Of a stretch of 32,046 nt of DNA, positions 8,718 to 15,292 are shown in pieces. The first letter of the stretch is position 1. The number at the start of each line of letters is the position of its first letter. Made by a program: the position numbers and the translations under genes. Source of the DNA: an uncultured bacterium (GTDB lineage Bacteria; Patescibacteriota; Minisyncoccia; Phycocordibacterales; CAIZLB01); NCBI GenBank assembly GCA_903952785.1, contig CAJBHC010000064.1, positions 1 through 32,046 on the forward strand, given 5' to 3'. Under the pieces are notes generated by a model. It was not told the DNA's origin, made no database searches, and saw only the letters and a program-made list of their open reading frames with translations.

Positions 8718-8954
8718 CTATTCTCTCTTCTTAGCCGGTTTCTTTTTACCTTGCAACAGAATATCGTTCTGAAGGTTCAGTTCCCTCTTAAAGGTCTCGC
8801 TGGCCTTAATTAAGGTGTTTGTGTCACAGTTTAGAACGATATCCGCTGGCTCTTTATATACCCCAAGGAGATATATCAGAAAGCTGAAGTTAAACACCCC
8901 CAAAAGGATGGCTATCAGGAAAACCCAAAAATGTATTGATATTTTGTTCGTCAT
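8718..8954 (-). CDS. Small single-span membrane protein (78 aa)
   Basis: An N-terminal span (about residues 8-32, FWVFLIAILLGVFNFSFLIYLLGVY without charges), then about 30 mixed residues and a strongly basic tail GKKKPAKKRE. No family recognised. The layout (short N-terminus, one span, charged tail) suggests a membrane-anchored small protein with the tail probably in the cytoplasm. No clear TTGAC or extended -10 promoter was found directly upstream. It lies back to back with rpmA, 161 bases away. TAG stop. Confidence 0.5.
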   Translation of the reverse strand: MTNKISIHFWVFLIAILLGVFNFSFLIYLLGVYKEPADIVLNCDTNTLIKASETFKRELNLQNDILLQGKKKPAKKRE

Positions 8955-9115
8955 AGGTTATACTGATGACCACTTCTCATATGGCACCAGCTGGGATATC
9001 ATCTCATGATCACCCCAAAGAAGTCATAAAGATTTTATAAAGATTTCCCAAAGTTTTAATAAAGTCTCAAAAGGAATGTTTTAAAATCCCAAATAACATA
9101 AAATAAGATAATAAT

Positions 9116-9388
9116 ATGGCAACAAAAAAAGCTGGAGGTTCAGCTAAAAACCTAACCGATTCAAATCCACAATACCTAGGTATAAAACTATACGCAGGTG
9201 AGCGCGCTCAAACTGGTTCAATTATTGTAAGACAAAGAGGAACAAAGATCATGGCTGGCAAAAACGTTGGAGTTGGTAAAGACCACACACTTTACGCTAC
9301 AGCCCCTGGAATTGTTGAGTACTCAACAAAGAGAAAGGTAGACTTTGATAACAAAGTAAGCAAGAAGAAGGTTGCTAATGTTAAGTAG
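9116..9388 (+). CDS. rpmA: 50S ribosomal protein L27
   Basis: 90 aa, normal length. L27 sits at the peptidyl-transferase centre of the large subunit. Recognisable: the N-terminal MATKKAGGSAKN, the LGIKLYAGERAQTGSIIVRQRGT core and AGKNVGVGKDHTLYATAPG. The N-terminus has no cleavable extension of the Firmicute type. It is normally beside rplU (L21); here L21 is about 22 kb away on the other strand. A TAAAAT box ends 11 bases before the ATG, with no Shine-Dalgarno sequence. A strong bidirectional terminator follows at 9439-9468. Confidence 0.97.
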   Translation: MATKKAGGSAKNLTDSNPQYLGIKLYAGERAQTGSIIVRQRGTKIMAGKNVGVGKDHTLYATAPGIVEYSTKRKVDFDNKVSKKKVANVK

Positions 9389-9438
9389 TCACATAAGCTC
9401 GTCCTCACGCTAACTGGAGTAAGGCTCCAAAGTAAAGC

Positions 9439-9468
9439 AAAACACCCGTCGTAATTGGCGGGTGTTTT
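9439..9468. terminator. Bidirectional terminator between rpmA and the CAP-domain gene
   Basis: A perfect 10-bp stem AAAACACCCG (9439-9448) with CGGGTGTTTT (9459-9468) and a 10-base loop. The A-run and T-run make it work on both strands for the convergent genes. Confidence 0.9.
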
Positions 9469-9540
9469 GGTGTCACTAAAATATATCGAAAATATATCGC
9501 GAGTTTCAAGAAGTCGGAGATGACTTTAGATGCCGGGGTC

Positions 9541-10467
9541 TTACTGATAGAACTCCGCAAAGCTGGTCTCAGCGCTCCCGCTCTTAAAAATGAGTAGCAC
9601 ATAAAGGATCAAAAGAATGGATAGTGGAATAAGTGCCATCTTGGCTATTCTGACAATCATCTTCCCGCTTGGATTCATGAGTGCTAAAAGCAATACTATG
9701 ATTATTAGGATGATGATGGTGCTTAGCACAATCGTTCTTATTTTGCCAGAAAAGATTAGCTCGTATAGAGAGATTGTATCGAAGGATGCACCCAAGACAT
9801 TAGTTGTGCTTGTCGCTGTACCAGCGCTGATTGCTGTTGTACTCCCAACATTTGTGCCACTCACGGAGCCTGTGGTTGATACTGGTAAATTACCAAATCC
9901 CATCTCTTCTTTTGGAGTTCCAAAAAGCTGAACAACAAAGACGGTTGGACGACCTTGATAGAAACCCTCTGCAATTCCAATGCCAATATCTTGATATTTA
10001 GATTTAACGATATTTGCTTTGTGAGTTGGCGAATTCATCCAAGCATTTACTACATCCCTAGAATAGTCAAAATTAACGGCCAAGTTCTCTCCCGCTGCTC
10101 TATAGGTATAGCCAGTTTGATCTATCCAGTACCATGGAGTTTTACCATCTGGGCTCTGATGGGCGAAGTATCCATTCTTCGCCATATCATCTGCCTTAGC
10201 TTGCGCCGCCTTTCTTAACGCCTCGTTAGATTTTAATTCTCCTAGGCCAAGAGATTGTCTCTCTTGGTTTGTGTCTTCAACTACTATGGAATTAATTACT
10301 AAGCCAGATAGACTATGATTTATTTTAAGGAAAAGATATTGATTAAATTGAGCAAAAACAATGAGCCCAATAATTACGATAGACAATAAAGAAACACCAG
10401 CTCCAGTCCAAAGATATGGCATCTTTTCGTTTCTGTGTATGAATGTCTTCTTTATTATGTTTTTCAT
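9541..10467 (-). CDS. Membrane-anchored CAP/SCP-domain protein
   Basis: 308 aa. One N-terminal span (about residues 22-43), then a CAP (SCP/PR-1) domain of about 120 residues: NQERQSLGLGELKSNEALRK, MAKNGYFAHQSPDGKTPW, AGENLAVNF, VVNAWMNSPTHKANI and the final IGIGIAEG strand. The conserved His and Glu of the CAP cavity (YFAHQ, AGENL) are present. A Gly/Ser/Thr linker with TTNVLGASFDT leads to two more hydrophobic spans near the C-terminus. CAP proteins are extracytoplasmic; the molecular role in bacteria is mostly unknown. The NVLGAS motif recurs in the neighbouring repeat protein. TAA stop, terminator shared with rpmA. Confidence 0.85.
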   Translation of the reverse strand: MKNIIKKTFIHRNEKMPYLWTGAGVSLLSIVIIGLIVFAQFNQYLFLKINHSLSGLVINSIVVEDTNQERQSLGLGELKSNEALRKAAQAKADDMAKNGYFAHQSPDGKTPWYWIDQTGYTYRAAGENLAVNFDYSRDVVNAWMNSPTHKANIVKSKYQDIGIGIAEGFYQGRPTVFVVQLFGTPKEEMGFGNLPVSTTGSVSGTNVGSTTAISAGTATSTTNVLGASFDTISLYELIFSGKIRTIVLSTIIILIIIVLLLALMNPSGKMIVRIAKMALIPLSILLILYVLLIFKSGSAETSFAEFYQ

Positions 10468-10585
10468 TTTATGAATTGTTTTTTACTCAGTTCCTTACCC
10501 GATTAATGAAATTATTCAAATCTTTGTGGGTTTATTATAACAAAAAACTACCCTTGCGGATAGCTCTTTGTATATCTATCTTTTA

Positions 10586-11569
10586 TTATTTCAAGATTGG
10601 GAAAGCTCTGATCTCACTTGAACAAATAATCTTGTTTGCTGCGTATTGAGTTGTCTTATAGAAGTATCCTGTAGCAACAGGTTTTTTCATTAGACCAGCC
10701 TCAACCCAGGGGGCAAGAACAGTACTTAAATACTTTGTTTGAAAAACATTAACAGCTCTCTCAGTTTGTGATCCGAATTTTCCTGTTATAGGTAGTTTTG
10801 TGCCAATTTGTTCATTCAAGAACTTCTGTAGCTTCTTAACTTCAGCTTTATTGTTGTTCTTATTTGACTTTTTCATGTAGGTCTTGAACATCTGCCCACA
10901 AACAGCTTCTTTATCTGTATCAACAGATGCACCTAAAACTGACCCCGTTGTTGTTCCAAGTATAGTTGGAAAACCATAGTAACTTCCACCTGAACCACCA
11001 CTTGAGAAGCTAGTAGTTGAAGGTGCTGGAGTTGCGGGGACAACAGGAGGTGTTGTTGTGGCCACTGGTTCTTGAGCAAAACTATTACAGTTTCTATCTC
11101 CCATGTCTGTTGTTCCGTTATTGTCATTGTCTAGTCCGTCGTGACATAGAGCATATGAGTTTTCTACAACTACATTTATTGTATCAGGAATAGTCTCAGG
11201 TGCGGTTGCAAAACCAGCACAGTTTCTGTCACCCATATCTGTTGTTCCATTGTTATCATTGTCTAGTCCGTCGTGACATAGAGCATATGAGTTTTCTACA
11301 ACTACATTTGTTGTATCAGGAATAGTCTCAGGTGCGGTTGCAAAACCAGCACAGTTTCTATCTCCCATATCTGTTGTTCCATTGTTATCATTGTCTAGTC
11401 CATCGTGACATAGAGCATATGAGTTTTCTATAACTGGTGTAGAGACATCCTCTGACACTGAACCTGCAGCCTTTGCTATTGAAGCACCCAAAATCAACGC
11501 TACTGCGAAGAATGATGCACCCAATATTAGTACTGAAAAGGCAGTTACCTTAATATTTTTTGTAAACAT
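10586..11569 (-). CDS. Surface protein with C-D-G-L-D-N-D repeats and a C-terminal peptidoglycan-binding-like domain
   Basis: 327 aa. A signal peptide or anchor (VLILGASFFAVALILGASIAKA, about 14-35), three repeats of CHDGLDNDNNGTTDMGDRNC spaced 44 residues apart, a Ser/Gly linker with GGSGGSYYGFP and GSVLGASVDT, and a C-terminal domain EVKKLQKFLNEQIG, LPITGKFGSQTERAVNVFQTKY resembling PG-binding-1 folds. The Asp/Asn repeats look like Ca2+-binding thrombospondin-3-type loops. This combination is typical of Patescibacterial surface proteins. Its promoter begins right after the T-run of the upstream gene's terminator. Base composition is close to the core genes. TAA stop. Confidence 0.8.
   Translation of the reverse strand: MFTKNIKVTAFSVLILGASFFAVALILGASIAKAAGSVSEDVSTPVIENSYALCHDGLDNDNNGTTDMGDRNCAGFATAPETIPDTTNVVVENSYALCHDGLDNDNNGTTDMGDRNCAGFATAPETIPDTINVVVENSYALCHDGLDNDNNGTTDMGDRNCNSFAQEPVATTTPPVVPATPAPSTTSFSSGGSGGSYYGFPTILGTTTGSVLGASVDTDKEAVCGQMFKTYMKKSNKNNNKAEVKKLQKFLNEQIGTKLPITGKFGSQTERAVNVFQTKYLSTVLAPWVEAGLMKKPVATGYFYKTTQYAANKIICSSEIRAFPILK
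11087..11428 (-). repeat. 132-bp in-frame tandem repeat, three copies of the Cys-Asp motif
   Basis: GCATATGAG recurs at 11151, 11283 and 11415, exactly 132 bases (44 codons) apart. The units are almost identical at the DNA level, the last one lacking most of the spacer, so the array is recent or kept alike by recombination. Copy number could vary between strains. Confidence 0.9.
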
Positions 11570-11600
11570 ATAATAAATTTAAATTTTGGCTAATACCAGC

Positions 11601-11628
11601 ATAGTACCACTAAAGATAAAATAGTCAA
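11601..11628 (-). promoter_or_regulatory. Promoter of the repeat surface protein
   Basis: On the minus strand: TTGACT (11623-11628), 16-base spacer, TACTAT (11601-11606). The -35 follows the T-run of the upstream terminator without a gap, so one gene's end abuts the next gene's promoter. Confidence 0.75.
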
Positions 11629-11633
11629 GAAAA

Positions 11634-11665
11634 ATTGCCCGACTCCTGGGGTGGAGCCGAGCAAT
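11634..11665 (-). terminator. Terminator after the gene with the in-frame TAG
   Basis: A 13-bp stem (11634-11646 with 11653-11665) with two G-T pairs on the minus strand, followed by TTTTTC. It lies about 30 bases past the TAA at 11695. Confidence 0.8.
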
Positions 11666-11694
11666 ATTACCGGTGTGACCGGCACTTTTTGACG

Positions 11695-12582
11695 TTACGG
11701 GGACGTCTTGGGTATCTGGACGTAGCGGGCGAAACGCTTCCCGATCTTGGGTACCCCTGGAATCTCGGTGGTTTCCGGCATTAAAGCCATGATATTCAGT
11801 GGAAGAGTAGGCCTGGATGACGGAATTACGACGTTTGGCGCCGTGACCCAATTCACCAGATCATTACTGACCTGAAGCTCCACGAGGCACGGAACCTGCT
11901 TTGAAGGATCGGTTGGCGCCACATATTCAAGCAGTCCATCCGTCATCCGGACCAAAACCTCGGTATCCGACTGGGTCAGAGTCTTGTTATAAGTCACCCC
12001 ACCGTACGTGTACGAGATGGAGATGTTGTAAACCAAACTGTAATAGTGTCCTGATAGGCCGAGCAACGGCCGGTCTGGGGTCCCGAGTGTGGTGGTCTGA
12101 TCCAACAATTGAAACCGTGACATTGTTGGGATGGTAGTCCCGCTGTTGTCTCCCAAGTATCCGGCAACGAAGCCAGAGGTTGGAGTAACATCGTTGCCGA
12201 CCGAGTCAAAGACGTAATAGTCTGGCGACCCTTGCGGGGCCGGATGGTACGAGCCGATTGGGACGTCCTTCCAAACGACAGCGCCGTTCTGGATGAGGGT
12301 GTATTCGAAGCGCCCGAACTTCACATCGGTGACATTCACAGGTGTACCATCGGCGGACTGAAACTCAATCTGCAGACCAGTGCCCAAGCGAACGATCTTC
12401 TGTGGAACAGCGTTTTGTGCTGGAGTAATTTTCGCCCTCCAGCTACTGGACTAGCTACCCGAGGGCGACCCGTTGATGGCAACACCGCTTTTCACGACGG
12501 GGTTGATTGGGGATGTCACATCAGCCGAGGCCAAAGTGACGAGTGACAAAAAGGCAATTAAGCCTTGAATTGTTTTTTTCAT
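11695..12582 (-). pseudogene. Secreted protein of unknown function, reading frame broken by an in-frame TAG at codon 44
   Basis: Read from the ATG at 12582 the frame gives a clear signal peptide (MKKTIQGLIAFLSLVTLASA) and about 23 more residues, then TAG (12451-12453), then 252 more codons in the same frame to a TAA. The later ATG-like start at 12387 gives a 230-residue piece without a signal. The C-terminal half has LVELQVSNDLVNWVTAP, the S-x-D-L-x-N-W motif also found in the next gene. Promoter and terminator are intact, so either the stop is recent, a read error, or the codon is read through. G+C is visibly high. I do not recognise the fold. Confidence 0.65.
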
Positions 12583-12658
12583 GGTTCTAATCTAATGGTT
12601 GTGTTGTGTGTTTCTGAATCGTCTTTGTCTGAGTGGACCACATAGAAGTCCATTAACA

Positions 12659-12705
12659 ACAATACATACATTTTTAGAAAAGTCAATGACTTTTCCTTGA
12701 ATTCT
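12659..12705 (-). promoter_or_regulatory. TTGAC-type promoter with partial GAATTCAAG box (gene 11695-12582)
   Basis: On the minus strand: TTGACT (12681-12686), 16-base spacer, TATTGT (12659-12664). Nine bases upstream of the -35 the plus strand reads CTTGAATTCT (12696-12705), the first ten bases of the box at 7294 and 22607. Confidence 0.7.
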
Positions 12706-12734
12706 GATTTTAAATCAATTGTATTAAAGAGATT

Positions 12735-12760
12735 CACCCCAGCTCTCGCGAGCCGGGGTG
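12735..12760 (-). terminator. Terminator after the Asp-box repeat gene
   Basis: An 11-bp GC-rich stem (12735-12745 with 12750-12760), loop TCGC, with TCTCTTT following on the minus strand. Confidence 0.8.
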
Positions 12761-12851
12761 GGTTTGGGTTGAGTGGTGCAAGACCACGTTTTAATACTAT
12801 GTTATCACTACTCTTGCTAAACAGCACCTCTTGGTTGCTTGCCTTGCATCC

Positions 12852-14099
12852 CTACTGCCATTTGCTGATCCGGTAGAAGAACTTAGGTGCACCCTTATCT
12901 TTATCATAGACCCGCAGTGACTGATCACCAACAGTTCCGGTGTACAGGTTACTGTTGGAATCAATAGCAACAATTTTTCTACCATCACCTGACAGACGGA
13001 CGCAGGTCCAACTAAAGGTGCGGTCCGAACTGAAGTAGCCCGTGAGACCAAAATCTTCCGATATAAGCAATCGGCTGGCATGGTCTCCAATTGCTACCAA
13101 GTTTGTCCCGACAGAATCCATAGACAGCGAGCCAAAACCTGCATCAGTCCAACCGTTGTCTGTCCATGTAATACCGCTATCAAGTGATTTTCGGATTGGC
13201 CCGCCGGCGCCACTGACTACAGCATATTTACTGCCATTTCCTGAAATCGCAATTGATGACCAGAAATAGCTATGCGTATAGTCAATATCGTTAACAACGC
13301 CATCCAATGGATTAGGTATCCTATTCAGCGTGTTTCCTCCGTCAGGAGATACCCAGACAGAACCACCATTGACTGTGGCGCCAAGCTTTAAGCCAGAGCC
13401 GTCAGAATCAATGGATGACCAGTTGGATCGGCCAGTTGATGTTCTTTCAATCCATGTGGTACCAAAGTCCGTGGATGTATGGATATAATCTTCCTGAGCA
13501 ACCGCAGCCAACCGTACACCACCATTGGATATGGTGACGCCAGTCCAACTGTGTATTCCAGACGAAGATCTCTCTACCCATGTATTGCCAGAATCACTAG
13601 AAGTGTATATATAGCCACCGTACACCGTTGCAACAAGGTAGGTGCCAGTTGGGTCAGAATCAACAAACCCCCACGATCTCATGCCGGCATTTAATCTTTC
13701 GACAAAGGTATTTCCAGAGTCTGTAGAGGTGTAGATGTAGCCAAGGCTTGTGATAGCCACAAGTTTGGTACCGTCATAAGAAGGGGTTACAAACCTCCAG
13801 CCCTTCTTCAACTCAGATGTTGTCATAGACGGCCCGGACGCAAACCCTTCTAATGACCAATTGATCAGGTCCGTGGATTTTTCCACCTGATAGAAGGCCA
13901 TCGGTTTTGAAACCCACCGAAGCATTGCAGGTTTTGAATCCGCGGGTGGTGAGTAGACTACCTTCATCGTACTTACATCCTGCCCTTCCGCTCTAGAACT
14001 CACGCGGAGCAATGGAGAGCAGAGAGTAAGGACTGTCATGACAAGCCATGCAAATGTGCTCGCGCACTTTCCATTCTTTGTTCTTTTTTCAATTTTCAT
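12852..14099 (-). CDS. Secreted beta-propeller-like protein with Asp-box (BNR) repeats
   Basis: 415 aa. An N-terminal hydrophobic segment (STFAWLVMTVLTLCSPLL) acts as a signal peptide. The body has at least five S-x-D-x-G-x-T-W type Asp-boxes (STDSGNTF, SSDSGNTW, STDFGTTW, SPDGGNTL, SLDSGITW) with AVA/VAT strands between them, as in sialidase- or sortilin-like propellers. No catalytic sialidase residues can be named. Near the N-terminus is VEKSTDLINW and the end is FFYRISKWQ, a style common in Verrucomicrobia and Planctomycetes (recollection). G+C is higher than in the core genes, so transfer is likely. It lies directly upstream of the broken gene, which shares the D-L-x-N-W motif. TAG stop. 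Confidence 0.75.
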   Translation of the reverse strand: MKIEKRTKNGKCASTFAWLVMTVLTLCSPLLRVSSRAEGQDVSTMKVVYSPPADSKPAMLRWVSKPMAFYQVEKSTDLINWSLEGFASGPSMTTSELKKGWRFVTPSYDGTKLVAITSLGYIYTSTDSGNTFVERLNAGMRSWGFVDSDPTGTYLVATVYGGYIYTSSDSGNTWVERSSSGIHSWTGVTISNGGVRLAAVAQEDYIHTSTDFGTTWIERTSTGRSNWSSIDSDGSGLKLGATVNGGSVWVSPDGGNTLNRIPNPLDGVVNDIDYTHSYFWSSIAISGNGSKYAVVSGAGGPIRKSLDSGITWTDNGWTDAGFGSLSMDSVGTNLVAIGDHASRLLISEDFGLTGYFSSDRTFSWTCVRLSGDGRKIVAIDSNSNLYTGTVGDQSLRVYDKDKGAPKFFYRISKWQ

Positions 14100-14214
14100 T
14101 CGTTCTGTTTCTTTCTATCGTTTTTTTGTTGTTCGATTTGTTTTGTCTTTTCAGTTTCAGCTTAAGCTTTTGAGCCCAGCCCTTTGTTCAGAGTGGACAG
14201 AAAGTCCAGACATA

Positions 14215-14242
14215 AGAATACACTAAATATTCAAAAAGTCAC
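14215..14242 (-). promoter_or_regulatory. Probable promoter of the Asp-box gene
   Basis: On the minus strand: GTGACT (14237-14242), 16-base spacer, TATTCT (14215-14220). A GATTGAATTA stretch upstream resembles the box at the other promoters only weakly. The leader is about 110 bases and holds a small hairpin TGGAC/GTCCA. Confidence 0.5.
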
Positions 14243-14252
14243 CCCAGATTGA

Positions 14253-14305
14253 ATTACTACGATTTGGGAGAATCGCCTACTGGGTGATTTTGGAGAATCA
14301 CAACT
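14253..14305 (+). repeat. Two tandem small hairpins upstream of the microprotein gene
   Basis: CGATT-TGGGAG-AATCG and GTGATT-TTGGAG-AATCAC lie one after the other. The loops are alike and the stem ends differ but stay complementary. The second overlaps a possible -35 (TTGGAG, 16 bases before the TATAAT). Confidence 0.5.
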
Positions 14306-14308
14306 AGG

Positions 14309-14317
14309 TGCTATAAT
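14309..14317 (+). promoter_or_regulatory. Extended -10 of the 38-aa microprotein gene
   Basis: TGC-TATAAT, ending 7 bases before the ATG at 14325; same sequence and spacing as at murG and at the 27762 gene. Confidence 0.7.
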
Positions 14318-14324
14318 AAAAAAA

Positions 14325-14441
14325 ATGATTAAGAAGATCATCTTAATTTTCTTGCTGGTTCTACTTCTTGTGTTTCTTTATTTTTTCTTTAATTCAAATG
14401 AAAATCTAAATGCCTATATTAATAAATATTCCAAAAATTAG
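14325..14441 (+). CDS. Single-span membrane microprotein (38 aa)
   Basis: MIKKIILIFLLVLLLVFLYF, then FFNSNENLNAYINKYSKN and a TAG stop. Two lysines, a run of about 18 hydrophobic residues and a polar tail make a one-span membrane peptide or an uncleaved signal anchor. It is below usual gene-finder length. What raises it above a chance ORF is the TGC-TATAAT box seven bases before the ATG, the arrangement at murG, the helicase and the 27762 gene. No family can be named; type I toxins have this look, but no antitoxin RNA is evident. Confidence 0.55.
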   Translation: MIKKIILIFLLVLLLVFLYFFFNSNENLNAYINKYSKN

Positions 14442-14567
14442 CACAATGCCAGAAGAAAGTAATGGCGTAAATGAAGATCAGGAATTAATAGTGATTTTTT
14501 GTGGTGTAATTATACTTATATAAATAGGAAATTTCGATTTTATTTGATAAAGTGCCTTAAATTTCCA

Positions 14568-15137
14568 CTATATCTCCATCTCTTTATTAGAGAAAGGTTT
14601 GATCAAATTATCTAAATAACAAGCAGGATCTTCGCATGGCCAATCATATAATCTGATATTTGCTATATTTTTAGAATTGTAGGAATTCATTATGTATCTT
14701 TGATGCAAACTTGAATATTTCCAATCCAAGACATTATCTACAAATCCAGCAGTGAGAGGGTTTCTTTCAACATACCTAATAACAGTTTCAAGATGCTTTT
14801 GATCTTTTATTAAGAATGATTTAAATCTACCTTGGTATAAATGCCCTGTTCCAGTTGTATTATTATCTTTATGACACCTTTGTGTATGAACCACCGTCAG
14901 CCATTTCATAAAATGTGACAGCTCTTTATCATATCTTGTCTTTATCACGATATGAAAATGATTGTTCATTACAACATAAGCTACAATATCTGTGTCAAAC
15001 ATCTCTTGCGCATCTGATAAAACATTCATAAATAACGCAAAGTCTTTCTCAACGAAATTTATTTTTAGCCTTGCGTTGGCCCTATTTATATAATGATAAT
15101 ATCTATCTGCGATATCTATTCTTGGTTGTCTTGTCAT
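14568..15137 (-). CDS. Y1 HUH transposase, REP-associated type (TnpA-REP/RAYT)
   Basis: 189 aa from the ATG at 15137. Visible: N-terminal MTRQPRIDIADRYYHYINRAN, the HUH metal motif in VVMNNHFHIVIK, GHLYQGRFKSFLI, and the catalytic-tyrosine helix VIRYVERNPLTAGFVD followed by DWKYSS. This is the RAYT subgroup of IS200/IS605-type single-strand transposases. The longer start at 15197 adds 20 residues not expected at the family N-terminus. A 15-base inverted pair of REP-like palindromes lies 96 bases upstream. In the family, such genes are usually single and host-fixed, and move REP hairpins rather than themselves. TAG stop. Confidence 0.9.
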   Translation of the reverse strand: MTRQPRIDIADRYYHYINRANARLKINFVEKDFALFMNVLSDAQEMFDTDIVAYVVMNNHFHIVIKTRYDKELSHFMKWLTVVHTQRCHKDNNTTGTGHLYQGRFKSFLIKDQKHLETVIRYVERNPLTAGFVDNVLDWKYSSLHQRYIMNSYNSKNIANIRLYDWPCEDPACYLDNLIKPFSNKEMEI

Positions 15138-15232
15138 CCCTATATAATAAACATATCGACATGAAATAAACCCGAAGATTTTATAAAGAATTAACAAACA
15201 ACAACATTACAACATCTTTTTTACATCATGTA

Positions 15233-15289
15233 TGGGGTCAGGCCCCAATTAAGACATGATTTATGAAAAAGGTGTGGGGCCTGACCCCA
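15233..15289. repeat. REP-like inverted pair next to the Y1 transposase
   Basis: TGGGGTCAGGCCCCA (15233-15247) and its exact reverse complement (15275-15289) are separated by 27 bases. Each unit is itself an imperfect palindrome (GGGG/CCCC). It lies between the transposase start and the helicase stop, four bases from the latter, so it may also end helicase transcription. Confidence 0.85.
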
Positions 15290-15292
15290 AGA

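Noticed and set aside
12232..12546. 104-aa plus-strand ORF
   Set aside because: Antisense to the signal-peptide gene on the minus strand; no domain or start signal.
14446..14523. 25-codon ORF after the microprotein
   Set aside because: Too short, no start signal, no recognisable feature.
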